A stretch of 64,000 nt of DNA from an uncultured Gammaproteobacteria bacterium (GTDB taxonomy: Bacteria; Pseudomonadota; Gammaproteobacteria; DRJJ01), in contig CAMYJU010000003.1 of NCBI GenBank assembly GCA_947258795.1, positions 282,988-346,987 on the forward strand, written 5' to 3'. This document shows, piece after piece, positions 18,288-29,100 of this stretch (the first letter of the stretch is position 1; every line of letters starts with the position of its first letter). A program made the translations under genes and the position numbers. A model generated the notes under the pieces. The model worked only from the letters and a program-made list of their open reading frames with translations. It had not been told where the DNA came from and did no database searches.

Positions 18288-19169
18288 TTACTTACTGAAC
18301 AAGCGGTTCTTGTTGGTAAACACCCAGGTTCGGACGATGCGCAGCTCATTACGTCCTTCCAGAACCGCGTCAGGAACCCTGGCGAACGGCGCGGCCAGCT
18401 TGACGATACGCACTGCGGCGTCGTCCAGCACTTTCTTGCCGGATGACTTGAGCAGGCGAATACTGGACAGCTTGCCGTCCGGGTGCAGGTTGACCTCAAT
18501 CAGCAGGCTGCCGGTCAGTTTCTTCTTGCGCGCCTTTTCCGGGTAATTGAGATTGCCGATTTTCTCGACCCGCTGCGTCCAGTAACGGATATAGGCGGCA
18601 TCAACGCTTTTCTGGGTGCTGGCATACAGGTATTTGGGGTCTGGCCGTTTGGCATAGGCCTGCCTGTCCGCGGCCTGCTGGGCCTCCAGCCGGGCGATCA
18701 CACGGCTGCGCTTGAGCAGTGCATCGACATCGATTTTTTTGACGGTCTGTTTCTTCGCTACCTGTTTTTCCACGGCCTGCTCGGATTCGGTACTGGTCAG
18801 GACCTCGGTACGCCCACTGCGGGTCTTGCTGGCGGAGGTCGGTGGCGGCGCTGCGCTTTGCTGGCCGGGCAGCTTGCTATCACCGGTCTTGTCGGTTTTT
18901 TCGCGGACATGTTCGGTCGTGGTGCCGCCACCGCGCTGGTGATCCTCAGCCAGATAATCGGCCTGCTCCGGTTTTTCCGGCGATTTTTGTTGCACCAGGG
19001 TGATATCCAGTGTCGGCAGGCTGCTGTCCGGGTCGGCCTGGTCGGCGCTGAAGCTGATCCCGAGTATGATCAGCGCGTGCAGTGCTGCGGCCAGCAGCAG
19101 GGTCAGGGCCAGGCGGTCATTGGTGCTGACCGGGATGCGTGCGGGTGTTGGTGCAGATATCTGTGCCAT
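18288..19169 (-). CDS. tonB: TonB-family energy transducer
   Basis: A 293-residue protein with an N-terminal anchor (about residues 20-42, ALTLLLAAALHALIILGISF), a long low-complexity periplasmic part, and a C-terminal TonB domain (about 195-290) with VEKIGNLNYPEKARKK and GSLLIEVNLHPDG. It carries proton-motive energy from ExbB-ExbD to outer-membrane receptors. The gene between gshB and yqgE is also a TonB homologue in Pseudomonas. No exbBD is adjacent. The TonB-like protein at 53-54 kb is a different type. Confidence 0.9.
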   Translation of the reverse strand: MAQISAPTPARIPVSTNDRLALTLLLAAALHALIILGISFSADQADPDSSLPTLDITLVQQKSPEKPEQADYLAEDHQRGGGTTTEHVREKTDKTGDSKLPGQQSAAPPPTSASKTRSGRTEVLTSTESEQAVEKQVAKKQTVKKIDVDALLKRSRVIARLEAQQAADRQAYAKRPDPKYLYASTQKSVDAAYIRYWTQRVEKIGNLNYPEKARKKKLTGSLLIEVNLHPDGKLSSIRLLKSSGKKVLDDAAVRIVKLAAPFARVPDAVLEGRNELRIVRTWVFTNKNRLFSK

Positions 19170-19183
19170 CTTTGTTGCGGGGT

Positions 19184-20224
19184 CTAGCTTAGCGGTTTAC
19201 TGATCATAATACGGGCTGACTGCGAGTTTGCAATGCTGATGCGTTCCGCCATGGCCGGATTCATATGGATACTGCCGTCTTCTGCGATCAGCATCACAAA
19301 GCGTATATCCATTTGTTGTGCAATACGATGCCAGTCCCCGGGGCCTGCGATAAACAGGGCGGTTGCCGCAGCATCCGCGGTGGTCGCGTCGGAGTGGATG
19401 ACGGTGACGGACATGGTGCCGCGTGCCGGGTAACCGGTGCGCGGGTCAAGAATGTGATGGTAGCGCTTGCCCTGATACACGAAATAACGCTCGTAGTCGC
19501 CAGAGGTGAACACGCTCTCGTTACCCGCTATTTCCAGCGATGCGATGACATCATCCTGGCGCGGGTGACGAATGCCGATCCGCCAGGGGCGGTTGCCGGG
19601 CCTGCCGATTGCGTGCAGGTCACCGCCAGCATTGACCAGGGCATTGTCCAGGCCCATTTCCTTTAACTTTTTGATCGCCCGGTCGATGCCATAACCCTTG
19701 CCGAAAGCACCAAAATTCAGCATCAAGTCCGGATTCTGACTGCGCATCAGGATACCGTTGAATTCAATGTCTGACATTTTTGGCTGGCTCAGGGTCAGTT
19801 GATCTATGCGCTCCTGTTCCGGCGGTCTCTGGCCGGTATCGGCATTGCCGGAAATATTCCACAGCCTGATCAGCTTGCCGATGGCCGGGTTAAACAACTG
19901 CTCACTCTGTTCCGCCAGCGGTATCGCAGACTTGAGCAGCGGGCTAATGGATGGTGCGGCCGAAAACCATTCAGTGGTCGCCAACAGCTGGTTGACGCGT
20001 GACAGCGCGTTGCGTTGATACGAGCTCCAGGTCTTTTGCATCCAGCTGAAATCCCGTTCCAACGCATCCAGTGCCGCTTCGGCCTTGTTGCCGTCAGGAT
20101 CGGCGATACTGATATCGATCAGGGTGCCAAAGGCCAGGATGGAACGGTTGTGTATGGCTGCGGGCTGGCTGCAGCCGAGCACCAGCGCCAGTAGCAGGCT
20201 GCCACTGAGTAGCGTTCTGGTCAT
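19184..20224 (-). CDS. apbE: ApbE-type FAD:protein FMN transferase, lipoprotein
   Basis: A 346-residue protein with a lipoprotein signal (LALVLGC, Cys18). It has the ApbE marks: NFGAFGKGYGIDRA, NAGGDLHAIG, SGDYERYFV, HHILDPRTGYPA and the metal-binding DATTADAAATALF. ApbE moves FMN from FAD onto a Thr of target proteins such as NqrB/C or RnfG/D on the periplasmic side. Its target is not in this window. It overlaps gshB by four bases and stands between gshB and tonB, a place where Pseudomonas has no such gene. Confidence 0.93.
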   Translation of the reverse strand: MTRTLLSGSLLLALVLGCSQPAAIHNRSILAFGTLIDISIADPDGNKAEAALDALERDFSWMQKTWSSYQRNALSRVNQLLATTEWFSAAPSISPLLKSAIPLAEQSEQLFNPAIGKLIRLWNISGNADTGQRPPEQERIDQLTLSQPKMSDIEFNGILMRSQNPDLMLNFGAFGKGYGIDRAIKKLKEMGLDNALVNAGGDLHAIGRPGNRPWRIGIRHPRQDDVIASLEIAGNESVFTSGDYERYFVYQGKRYHHILDPRTGYPARGTMSVTVIHSDATTADAAATALFIAGPGDWHRIAQQMDIRFVMLIAEDGSIHMNPAMAERISIANSQSARIMISKPLS

Positions 20225-21165
20225 GACAGCATGCCCTGGATACAGCCCATTAGCTGGCCGGCGATGTCGAGTTGAAATAACTGGTCCAGTTCGCGGATAC
20301 AGGTCGGACTGGTCACGTTGATTTCGGTCAGATAGTCGCCGATTACATCGATACCGACAAAGATCAGGCCCATCTCGCGCAGACGCGGGCCGAGCTGAGA
20401 GCAGATCCAGCGGTCGCGTTCATTCAGCTCAATACCCTCGCCGCGACCACCGACAGCCAGGTTGCCACGGGTTTCACCGGCTGCCGGGATACGTGCCAGT
20501 GCATACGGCACCGGCTCGCCATTGATTAATAGTATGCGCTTGTCACCCGCACTTATTTCCGGAATCATCTTTTGTGCCATTGCATAGCGCTGGCCGTGGT
20601 CCGTCAGGGTCTCGATAATCACATTGGTGTTCGGATCACCCTCGCGTACCCTGAATATCGAGGTTCCACCCATGCCCTCCAGCGGTTTCAGGATCAGGTC
20701 CCGGTGCTGGTCCAGGAAGGCCAGATACTCCTCCGCCCGACGTGAAACCAGGGTTGGCACGGTGCATTGCGGAAACCAGGCCGCAGACAGCTTTTCATTG
20801 GCATTGCGCAGGCTGTCTGGCCGATTGACCACCAGAGTGCCGGAATCGTGCGCAAACTGCAGTAAATAGGTGGCATAGACGTATTCCATATTATAAGGAG
20901 GGTCTTTGCGCATCAAGATGGCGTCCAGCTCGCTCAGCGGCAGTGTGCGCGCGCTTTCCAGCTCATACCAGTCGTGGTCGCGGTCGTGTACCCGCAGGCT
21001 GCGCATGTTGCCATAGGCGACACTGTCAATCAGGGACAAGTCGTTCATTTCCATATAGAAAATTTGCCAATCGCGGGCCTGAGCGGCGAGCAGCATCGCA
21101 AAACTGCTATCCTTGTAGGTTTTAATGGAGCCTATCGGGTCCATAATAATGCCGAGTTTTACCAT
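20221..21165 (-). CDS. gshB: glutathione synthetase
   Basis: A protein of about 314 residues from the ATG giving MVKLGIIMDPIGSI, the usual family start. It has an ATP-grasp fold: MRKDPPYNMEYVYATYLL, LILKPLEGMGGTSIFR (ATP binding), and FVGIDVIGDYLTEINVTSPT near the end (metal binding). It joins gamma-glutamylcysteine and glycine. It heads a leftward run gshB-apbE-tonB-yqgE-ruvX-pyrR. Confidence 0.96.
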   Translation of the reverse strand: MVKLGIIMDPIGSIKTYKDSSFAMLLAAQARDWQIFYMEMNDLSLIDSVAYGNMRSLRVHDRDHDWYELESARTLPLSELDAILMRKDPPYNMEYVYATYLLQFAHDSGTLVVNRPDSLRNANEKLSAAWFPQCTVPTLVSRRAEEYLAFLDQHRDLILKPLEGMGGTSIFRVREGDPNTNVIIETLTDHGQRYAMAQKMIPEISAGDKRILLINGEPVPYALARIPAAGETRGNLAVGGRGEGIELNERDRWICSQLGPRLREMGLIFVGIDVIGDYLTEINVTSPTCIRELDQLFQLDIAGQLMGCIQGMLS

Positions 21166-21619
21166 GATGCACACGGTAAGGCTTCAATTCGCATCAGGCA
21201 AGTCGTATATTTAGGCATGGTCGGCCTGGATCGCCGCGCCAGGATGGGTTGCTAGACAGAGAAATTATAAAAAAATATAAATAACAAAGGGATGCGTGTT
21301 TTTCAGCGCATAACATGATACTCGCAGCAGCTATCGTGAAACCGTCAGGTCTGCATACCGGGCAAGCTAAAAAAAGTGAGCTGACAGGTAAAGATTGTGC
21401 CGGCGGTGGCCGATAAACTATGAACCGGTTCGCAATTTTGTTACCGGAGAGGTTTAAATCGGATTCTGGATTTGCTGTTTGTTGTATCGCTGACCATGAA
21501 AAATCGAGTTGTAACGCAATAACTTATAGATAAAAGTTAATATTTGTGTTAAATATTCAGGGTAGTGCATACAATAAATAGAAATCATTCTGAGATTAAA
21601 CTAGCTAGAAGTTATCGAG
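21166..21619. other. 454-base divergent leader between gshB and pilG
   Basis: No open frame of note. The right half is AT-rich and must hold the promoter of the Pil-Chp cluster. The middle (about 21350-21450) is GC-rich and can fold. It contains GGGCAAGC, a short AGCT/AGCT stem followed by GACAGGTAAAG, and GTTACCGG, which faintly recalls the conserved blocks of c-di-GMP-I riboswitches (GGGCAAACC, GACGCAAAGC, GUUACCG), but spacing and several fixed bases do not fit. I would call it an unclassified leader. Confidence 0.35.
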
Positions 21620-22039
21620 GTGAGCGCAGTGAACAGCGATAGTTATTCAGGATTGAGCGGTATGAAGGTGATGGTTGTTGATGACAGCAAGACCATCCGT
21701 CGTACGGCTGAAACGCTGCTTAAAAAAGAAGGTTGTGATGTGGTTACGGCAACAGATGGTTTTGAGGCACTGTCAAAGATTACCGATCAGAATCCGGATA
21801 TTATTTTTGTCGATATCATGATGCCGCGCCTGGATGGTTACCAGACCTGCGCGCTGATCAAGAACAACAGTGTATACAAAAGCACGCCGGTGATTATGTT
21901 GTCGAGTAAGGATGGTCTGTTCGACAAGGCACGCGGGCGTATCGTAGGGTCCGAACAGTACCTGACCAAACCCTTTACAAAAGAAGAATTGCTTGGCGCT
22001 ATTAAAAAGCATGTGAAGGATGTACCTATGGCAAGTTAG
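21620..22039 (+). CDS. pilG: twitching motility response regulator PilG
   Basis: A 139-residue single-domain CheY-like receiver. The acidic pair is in VMVVDDSKTIRR, the phosphorylated residue is Asp65 in FVDIMMPRLDG, and the conserved Lys is in YLTKPFTKEE. PilG receives phosphate from ChpA and promotes pilus extension. The start is GTG at 21620 (another GTG lies nine bases on). First gene of the Pil-Chp cluster. Confidence 0.93.
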   Translation: MSAVNSDSYSGLSGMKVMVVDDSKTIRRTAETLLKKEGCDVVTATDGFEALSKITDQNPDIIFVDIMMPRLDGYQTCALIKNNSVYKSTPVIMLSSKDGLFDKARGRIVGSEQYLTKPFTKEELLGAIKKHVKDVPMAS

Positions 22040-22140
22040 CAGGCCGGATTATACGAAGGTTGATGGAGCCAATCGTGCGTGTGTATCGCGCATTTTATTG
22101 AATAAATATTTTTGAAAGTTTTATGTAGGGAGAGTTTTTT

Positions 22141-22460
22141 ATGGCGCAGATTCTGATTGTCGATGATTCACCGACAGAGATTCACGTCCTCAAGACCATG
22201 CTGGAAAAAAACGGGTTTCAGACTATTTCGGCGACCAGCGGTGAAGAAGGTGTCGAGGTGGCTACCAAGGAGAAGCCGTCAAGGCGACCCGTCTTATTTC
22301 CAAGAATGCCGAGACGGCGAATATTCCGATTATAATAGTCACCACCAAAGACCAGGAGACTGATCGTGTCTGGGGTATGCGTCAGGGTGCGATGGATTAT
22401 GTTACCAAGCCCGCCCAGGAAAGCGAGCTGATGGGTAAAATCAACGCAGCGCTGAGTTAA
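22141..22460 (+). pseudogene. pilH: PilH response regulator, broken by an internal out-of-frame deletion
   Basis: The first 46 codons read as PilH (MAQILIVDDSPTEIHVLKTM and on to ATKEKP). After 22278 the frame is wrong and ends at 22335. From 22278 in the next frame the rest of PilH resumes (VKATRLISKNAETANIP, then VTTKDQETDRVWG and TKPAQESEL) up to TAA at 22458-22460. The missing part is the segment that carries the phosphorylated Asp (usually VLMDIVMPGLNG). Restoring 43-46 bases would give 120-121 residues, the normal PilH length. PilH acts with PilG in pilus control, and the resulting truncated product cannot be phosphorylated. A small-deletion assembly artefact is the alternative. Confidence 0.85.
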
Positions 22461-22485
22461 AGAACCAGCCAGAGTTCGTTAGCGC

Positions 22486-23031
22486 ATGGCAAATAATAAG
22501 CATAAATCACCGATTACTATCCTGCAGGATATCGAGCAGCGTAGCCGAAGTAATGCCTTCAGTCTGCCTCAGCAGACAGCCATCAGAAGTGAGTGGATAG
22601 GCATCGGCTTTCGTCTTGGTAATCAGCGCATGGTGGTACCGCTGGATGAAGTGACAGAGATATTGACCTCGTTCAGTATGTCCAGGGTACCGGGTGCGAA
22701 GTCCTGGGTGCTGGGGATTGCCAATGTTCGTGGCAACCTGCTACCGATTATGGACCTGGCGGGCTATTTACGAGGTGAGCGTACCAAGTTACGCAAGACA
22801 TCCCGCGTACTGGTTGTTGATCACGAAGATATCAATGCCGGACTGCTGGTAGATGAGGTACTGGGCCTGAGGCACTTCCCGGAAGAAAATAGATTGCCGG
22901 GTATGATCGAGACCGATATCAGTGTATCGCCCTATCTCGATTGTGCATACAGGATAGACGAAGAGGAATGGCCGGTATTCAGCATGTATAAACTTGCGCG
23001 TAGTCCGTTGTTTATGCAGGTGGCCGTCTAG
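22486..23031 (+). CDS. pilI: CheW-like adaptor PilI
   Basis: A 181-residue CheW-domain protein. Core strands include GIGFRLGNQRMVVPLDEVTEI, VLGIANVRGNLLPIMDL near residue 80, and VLVVDHEDINAGLLVDEVLG. It should couple the receptor PilJ to the kinase ChpA. The order pilG-pilH-pilI-pilJ is that of Pseudomonas. It begins 25 bases after the pilH stop. Confidence 0.92.
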   Translation: MANNKHKSPITILQDIEQRSRSNAFSLPQQTAIRSEWIGIGFRLGNQRMVVPLDEVTEILTSFSMSRVPGAKSWVLGIANVRGNLLPIMDLAGYLRGERTKLRKTSRVLVVDHEDINAGLLVDEVLGLRHFPEENRLPGMIETDISVSPYLDCAYRIDEEEWPVFSMYKLARSPLFMQVAV

Positions 23032-23149
23032 TTGGGTTGGCAGTTGATGCGGCTGTCAGCAAATAGATGTATAGCTGAAAATAAAAACCTGAAAGAGGAT
23101 TTGTGGCGGGATATCGAGAGAACCCGTCTCTTGTAGGAGAAAATATAGA

Positions 23150-25183
23150 ATGAGTATTTCCACTGGATCAATTAAAGAGCTGGGTAGTAATCGCAAGTTT
23201 CTGACCCTTATAGTACTACTGGTTATTTCGGTTGTGCTGATGGCAATCACCTTTGCCCTGGTTGCGACTAATGCCAGGCATGACAAGGAATACATCAGTC
23301 TTGCTGGTGATCAGCGTGTATTGTCCCAGCAGATTGCGAAATACGCGTTATCCGCTGCATCAGGTGACCGTGACTCATTCTCGATCCTGAAGAAATATCG
23401 TGACAGCTTCCAGCAGAAGATGAACTTCCTCAAGGAAGGCAACCCTGACCCGGAAATGAAATTACCGGCTTCGGGAGAAGAGGTTAAAGAGGAGCTGACG
23501 GCAGTAGAAGGCCAATGGAACGAATTCCGCAAGCAGGTTGACGTGATCCTGAATGGTAAGGAGCCTATTCTGGCTGTACGGGATAACGCCAGCGCAATTA
23601 ACGAAACTATCCCGCAGTTGCTGGCGGATTCTGACGAGGTGGTCAGTATTCTGGTTGAAGGCAGAGCGCCACAGGAACAGATCTACAAGGCCAGTGTGCA
23701 GCTGATGTTAAACCAGCGTATTGCGAATAACGTCAACAAGGTTCTGGTAGGTGGTGAAGGTACCGTTACCGCCGCAGACCGCCTGGGTCGTGACGCGACT
23801 ATTTTCCGTGGCGTGATCCAGGGGATGCTGAAAGGTGACCGGGCACGTGGTATCGCCAGGATCAAGGATTCCGATGCCCGCGAGATTCTCGAAGATATCA
23901 ACAAGAAGTTTAATACAGTCAGTGGTATGGTCGGCGCCATCCTGGAGCAGACGCCGGTACTGTTTGACGTACAGGAAGCGAGCCGTGCGATTACCAAGAT
24001 TTCGGACAGCCTGATCGAAGACACAGCCTCCCTGATCCAGTCCTATGTCGCTGCGGCCGGTGGTCGTGTGATCAGCCCGTACCTGGCGTTCGCGTTCGGT
24101 GGTATCGCGCTGGCATTACTGATTGCCCTGGGTGCGCAGCTGGTACGTGACTCTGCCGCGCGCACACGTCTTGCTGAGGAAACCAACCGCAATAACCAGG
24201 AGGCGATTCTGCGCCTGCTGGACGGAATTCAGGGTCTTTCTGAGGGCGACCTGTCCGGTAACGCGGAGGTGACGGAAGACTTTACCGGCGCGATTGCGGA
24301 TGCATTCAACAGTGCGACGGACGAATTGCGCGGGCTGGTAACCACGATTAACGAAACCTCGGTGCAGGTATCATCGGCTGCCCAGGAAACCCAGGCGACG
24401 GCGATGCATTTGGCCGAGGCCAGTGATCATCAGGCCCAGCAGATTACGGCCGCGAGTACCGCGGTGAATGAAATGGCCGTGTCGATTGAAGAGGTATCGA
24501 AAAACGCGGTTGAATCTTCCGACGTGGCGAAACACTCGGTAGAGGTAGCCAGCAAGGGTGCCGAGACAGTGCGAAGCACCATTCATGGTATGGACACCAT
24601 TCGTGAGCAGATTCAGGAAACCTCCAAGCGTATCAAGCGACTGGGTGAATCGACCCAGGAAATTGGTGATATCGTTGAATTGATTAACGATATTGCCGAC
24701 CAGACCAACGTACTGGCGTTGAACGCAGCGATCCAGGCGGCCATGGCCGGTGAGGCGGGACGTGGTTTCGCGGTGGTAGCCGACGAAGTACAGCGACTTG
24801 CTGAGCGTTCCGGTAATGCGACCAAGCAGATTGAGGCGCTGGTGAAAACCATTCAGACCGATACCAATGAAGCGGTAATCTCGATGGAGCAGAGTACCTC
24901 CGGGGTGGTCAGTGGGGCCAGACTGGCCGAGGACGCGGGTGAGGCGCTGTCCGAAATTGAATCGGTGTCCAATCGTCTTGCAGAACTGATTGAAGCGATC
25001 TCCGGTAATGCGACCCAGCAGTCCAAGGCCGCAACCAATATTTCTGACACCATGAACGTGATTCAGGAAATTACCACGCAAACCTCTGCCGGTACCAATG
25101 AGACAGCTGCCTCTATTGGTAACCTTGCCGAGCTGGCGAGTGATTTGCGTAAATCGGTTTCCGGCTTCCAGCTGCCTGAATAA
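23150..25183 (+). CDS. pilJ: methyl-accepting chemotaxis protein PilJ
   Basis: A 677-residue receptor. A membrane helix at about residues 18-42 is followed by a periplasmic PilJ-type sensor region (about 43-300) with [17 protein letters not shown] near its start, a second helix near 303-328, then the cytoplasmic signalling rod. The hairpin tip has [17 protein letters not shown] and [18 protein letters not shown]. In Pseudomonas PilJ senses the pilus state and feeds ChpA. A four-residue-spaced Glu/Gln pattern for methylation is present in the rod. Confidence 0.95.
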   Translation: MSISTGSIKELGSNRKFLTLIVLLVISVVLMAITFALVATNARHDKEYISLAGDQRVLSQQIAKYALSAASGDRDSFSILKKYRDSFQQKMNFLKEGNPDPEMKLPASGEEVKEELTAVEGQWNEFRKQVDVILNGKEPILAVRDNASAINETIPQLLADSDEVVSILVEGRAPQEQIYKASVQLMLNQRIANNVNKVLVGGEGTVTAADRLGRDATIFRGVIQGMLKGDRARGIARIKDSDAREILEDINKKFNTVSGMVGAILEQTPVLFDVQEASRAITKISDSLIEDTASLIQSYVAAAGGRVISPYLAFAFGGIALALLIALGAQLVRDSAARTRLAEETNRNNQEAILRLLDGIQGLSEGDLSGNAEVTEDFTGAIADAFNSATDELRGLVTTINETSVQVSSAAQETQATAMHLAEASDHQAQQITAASTAVNEMAVSIEEVSKNAVESSDVAKHSVEVASKGAETVRSTIHGMDTIREQIQETSKRIKRLGESTQEIGDIVELINDIADQTNVLALNAAIQAAMAGEAGRGFAVVADEVQRLAERSGNATKQIEALVKTIQTDTNEAVISMEQSTSGVVSGARLAEDAGEALSEIESVSNRLAELIEAISGNATQQSKAATNISDTMNVIQEITTQTSAGTNETAASIGNLAELASDLRKSVSGFQLPE

Positions 25184-25203
25184 GCAACAGGGATCATCAA
25201 GTC

Positions 25204-26094
25204 TTGTCGGTTGTGACAAACAAGAAGGTGGAAAGCACCGCGTTTACCGGTATCGAGCTGATACCGGATATGACTGATGCGCAATTCGTGCAATGGGTGG
25301 AGTTGCTTGAATCGCGTATTGGCATGGTGTTGCCACCCGAGCGGCGTTCCTTTCTGACTACCAATCTTGGCCTGCGCATGCGCGAAATCGGTGTCCCGGG
25401 CTATGACGAATACTACGATTTGTTAACTGGTACACAGGATGGTGTGCGTGAATGGCAGATACTGGTAGACAGGGTTACTGTGCATGAAACGCGGTTTTAC
25501 AGGCATCCCAGCTCTCTGCAACTGATAGACGAGTATATCCGTAACAAGCCGGTCGCCCCGGCAAGTGGCCGGGTAAACATAGAAATCTGGTCGACAGCCT
25601 GTGCGACGGGTGAAGAGGCCTATACACTGGCCATGTGTGCGGACCAGGCCCTGTCCGCAAGAGAAGAAAGCGGCTATTTCAGCGTGGTGGCGACTGACAT
25701 CAGTCAGTCCTCATTACGGGACGGGCGCAGCGCCATCTATGGCAAGCGACGCATGAGTGACCTGCCACCGGAACAGGTGGAGAGCTATTTTGAGTCGCTT
25801 GGAAACGGACAATACCAGGTTATCGACAGTCTGCGCCGCCGGGTCTGCTTCAGCTGTGTCAATATCATGGATATGGACAGGACCCCGATGGGTGGTATGG
25901 ATATTATCTATTGCCAGAATCTGTTGATCTATTTTGATCGTCCACGGCGGGAAAAGATTGTCAACAGGCTGGTTGAGTATTTGTTGCCAGGTGGATTACT
26001 CATTCTGGGCTCGGGTGAGATTATCAGCTGGCAAAACAGTAAAGTCAGAAAATTGAGCGACTCGCATACCCTGGCATACCAGCGGTTGAGTTGA
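25204..26094 (+). CDS. pilK: CheR-type receptor methyltransferase PilK
   Basis: A 296-residue protein-glutamate O-methyltransferase. The N-terminal helical part (FVQWVELLESRIGMVLPPER) and the SAM-binding core with IEIWSTACATGEEAYTLAM, VVATDISQSSL and MDIIYCQNLLIYF match CheR. It should methylate PilJ. The start is TTG at 25204 (GTG nine bases on is possible), about 10 bases after AGGGA. It is 20 bases after pilJ. Confidence 0.92.
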   Translation: MSVVTNKKVESTAFTGIELIPDMTDAQFVQWVELLESRIGMVLPPERRSFLTTNLGLRMREIGVPGYDEYYDLLTGTQDGVREWQILVDRVTVHETRFYRHPSSLQLIDEYIRNKPVAPASGRVNIEIWSTACATGEEAYTLAMCADQALSAREESGYFSVVATDISQSSLRDGRSAIYGKRRMSDLPPEQVESYFESLGNGQYQVIDSLRRRVCFSCVNIMDMDRTPMGGMDIIYCQNLLIYFDRPRREKIVNRLVEYLLPGGLLILGSGEIISWQNSKVRKLSDSHTLAYQRLS

Positions 26095-26103
26095 GACACG
26101 GTT

Positions 26104-29100
26104 ATGGCGAAGAACAACGATTACAGCACACTGGCATGGGTCAAGCACGAGATAGACGAAACGCTGGGCCATGCCCGCCAGGCGCTGGAAGAGTATGTCG
26201 AAAATCCGGATGATGTGGCACAGCTGCGATTCTGTACGACTTACCTGCACCAGGTGGCCGGCACCCTGCAGATGGTTGAACTCTATGGCGCCTCATTAAT
26301 CGCCGAAGAAATGGAGAAACTGGGCAATGGCCTGCTGAATAACGAGGTCCCGCAGAAACAGGACGCGTATGAGCTGTTGATGCGCTCCATATTGCAGTTA
26401 CCGGATTACCTTGAAAAGATACTGACCGGATACAAGGATGACCCCTTGCTGGTCATGCCGCTGCTGAATGACCTGCGCGCCTCCCGCGGCGAACCCCTGC
26501 TGTCCGAAAACGCCCTGTTCCGGCCTGACCTGTCCAGCGCCAATGATATCGTTGTGTCCAAACACAAGAAGGTCAGCAACGTCAGTCAGGTTGCTCGCAA
26601 GTTGCGCCATGTCTACCAGGTAGGCCTGTTGGGCTGGTATCGAAAACAGAATCCCCAGACCAGCCTGCACAAGCTGACCACAGTACTCACCGAACTGGAA
26701 CAGATTTGTGGACAGCGTGAGACGATACGCCTGTGGTGGGTAGCCAATGGCCTGGTTGAGGCATTGATCGACCAGGGTCTGGAATCCGGTGTTGCCCTGA
26801 ACAAGCTACTCGGTCATGTTGACCGTGAAATCAAGTCGCTGATAGATTATGGCGAGCAGGGTATGGGTGATAGCAAGGACCTGCTCAAGAACCTGCTTTA
26901 TTATATTGCCCAGTCAACATCCAGCGGTGGTCGTGTTAACGCCATCAAGACAACATTCAGCCTGGAAGGTGCGCTGCCTTCCGACGAAGAAAGACAGGTA
27001 GCCCGTGATTCGATCAGCGGTCCCAACCGGGAGCTGATGGAAACGGTCGGGAATGCAATACGTGAAGACATGGTAGAGGTCAAGGAAGTACTTGATCTGT
27101 ATTTACGCAACCCGGGTGAAAACCTGTCTGACCTGAAAGAGCAGGCTGATGTATTGCGCAAGACCGCTGATACGCTGGGTATGCTGGGACTTGGTGTACC
27201 CAGGCGTATGGTCCAGGACCAGGTTAATGTCATTAACCAGATGGTCGATGGCGAGGCCGAACTCAGTGAGAGCAACCTGATGGCCATCGCTAGTGCCTTG
27301 CTGTTTGTAGAGTCTTCACTGACCGAATTGACTGACAAGCGCAAGGTCAAGCCGGGAGCAGAGGAAACTGAAGCTCCGGTAGCAGAAGAAGTGGCGGCAC
27401 ATACCCTTCCTGAAATTGAATTAAAACAGATACAGGAGTCGGTGCTCAGGGAAGTCTGCAAGGAAATGTCTATCGCAAAAGAATCGATAGTCTCGTTCAT
27501 TGACTCTCCGTGGGATCATTCCCTGCTAGTCAGCGTACCTCACCAGTTTAACCAGGCGCGTGGGGCGATCATGGTCGTCGGCCTGAAAGAGCCTGCCAGG
27601 TTGCTGCAGATTATCAATGACTACCTGGTAAACGAGATTCTCGGTCCCAAGGTGCAGCCGGAATACGAGGTACTGGATGTCTTTGCCGATGCGATAGCCA
27701 GTGTCGAATATTATCTCGAATCACTGCTTGAGCACCGGCCAAATATCGACTTCCTTCTGAATGTAGCCAAGGAAAGCCTGGCCAAGCTTGGCTATGAAGA
27801 AATAGCGGAACCGGAAGTTGAAGTGGAACCGGCGCCTGCGATCAGTAGCGAGGAAGACTCGCTGGAAATGGCACTGAGTGGCGAACAGGTCCAGCAGCTC
27901 GAACAAGGGCCTGCCGTTGTTGAGGAAACCGGCGAATTTGAGATGCTGGACCTGGATATGGTCGGTGAACAGGCTGCTGAAGACGAGCATGAATTCGACG
28001 CCGAGGCGGCCGGCTTCTTTGATGTTTCCGGCACCGAGCTGGAGCAGATTGACGATAGCGATAATGTAGAAGAATTTGATCTTGGTGACCTGGGCGGTGA
28101 TGAAACCGCCGTGCAGGAAACTACCGGGTTTGACCAGGAATCCAGTGGCATCTTTGACCTGAATGAAATCGAGCCCGGGGCTCCCGCTGAAGTGCCGGTG
28201 GAGGCAGCTGCGGAGGAACCGACTGAGGTCGTGGAGCTGCCTGTAGAGGAGCCGGCAACGGCAGAAGAACCGAAAACACCAGCGCTGATGGACGAAATCG
28301 ATGAGGATATTATCGATATCTTTATTGAAGAGGCCGAAGAAGAGCTGGCTGTTCTGCAGGAAATGCTGCCGCAGTGGGTACAGGATACGGACAACCATGA
28401 AGTACTGTCCCGTATGCGTCGATCCTTCCATACCCTGAAGGGTAGTGGTCGTATGGTTGGTGCGCTGGTCATTGGTGAGCTGGCCTGGTCGATAGAGAAC
28501 ATGCTGAATCGCGTGCTGGAACAGACGATCCCGATGGCGCCGGAAATTTCACAACTGGTGGAAGAGGTCGTTGGGGTTTTGCCGGAGCTGATTGAACATC
28601 TGAAGGGAGAAGCTGATGCGCCCGGTGCAGATCTGGATGAAATCGGCAAGCGTGCCTTTGACCTGGTTGATGCCGGCAAGGAAAAGACCAGACCCCAGTA
28701 CGAGGCGATAGAAGAAGAATACGAAAAGATAGAGCCCATTGCAGATCAAGCTGAACAAGAGCCGACCCAGGTTATCATGACCGGGGAGCTTACAGCGGAA
28801 GCCGCAGCGACGGATGTCATGGACCCAGTGTTGTACGAGATCTTCAGTAATGAATCTGAAGGTCATCTTGCCGTAGTCGACGAGTTTGTCAAAACCGGCA
28901 AGGAACAGCCGGGTGACAAACTGGTCTCTGAAGACCTGGTGCGGGCGCTGCATACACTGCATGGTAGTGCGCGTATGGCCAGGGTGGACCACATAGCCGA
29001 ACTGGCCGGGGCGCTGGAAAAATACACTAAGGCGGTGATGGGTAACGAGTCACCGCTGCCACCGGAGGGCTTTGTCGTACTGGTCCAGGGTTCTGAAGAA

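Noticed and set aside
27792-28739. 315-codon open frame opposite chpA
   Set aside because: The predicted protein is Ser-rich low complexity caused by the acidic Glu/Ala linker codons of ChpA read backwards; ChpA itself is certain.
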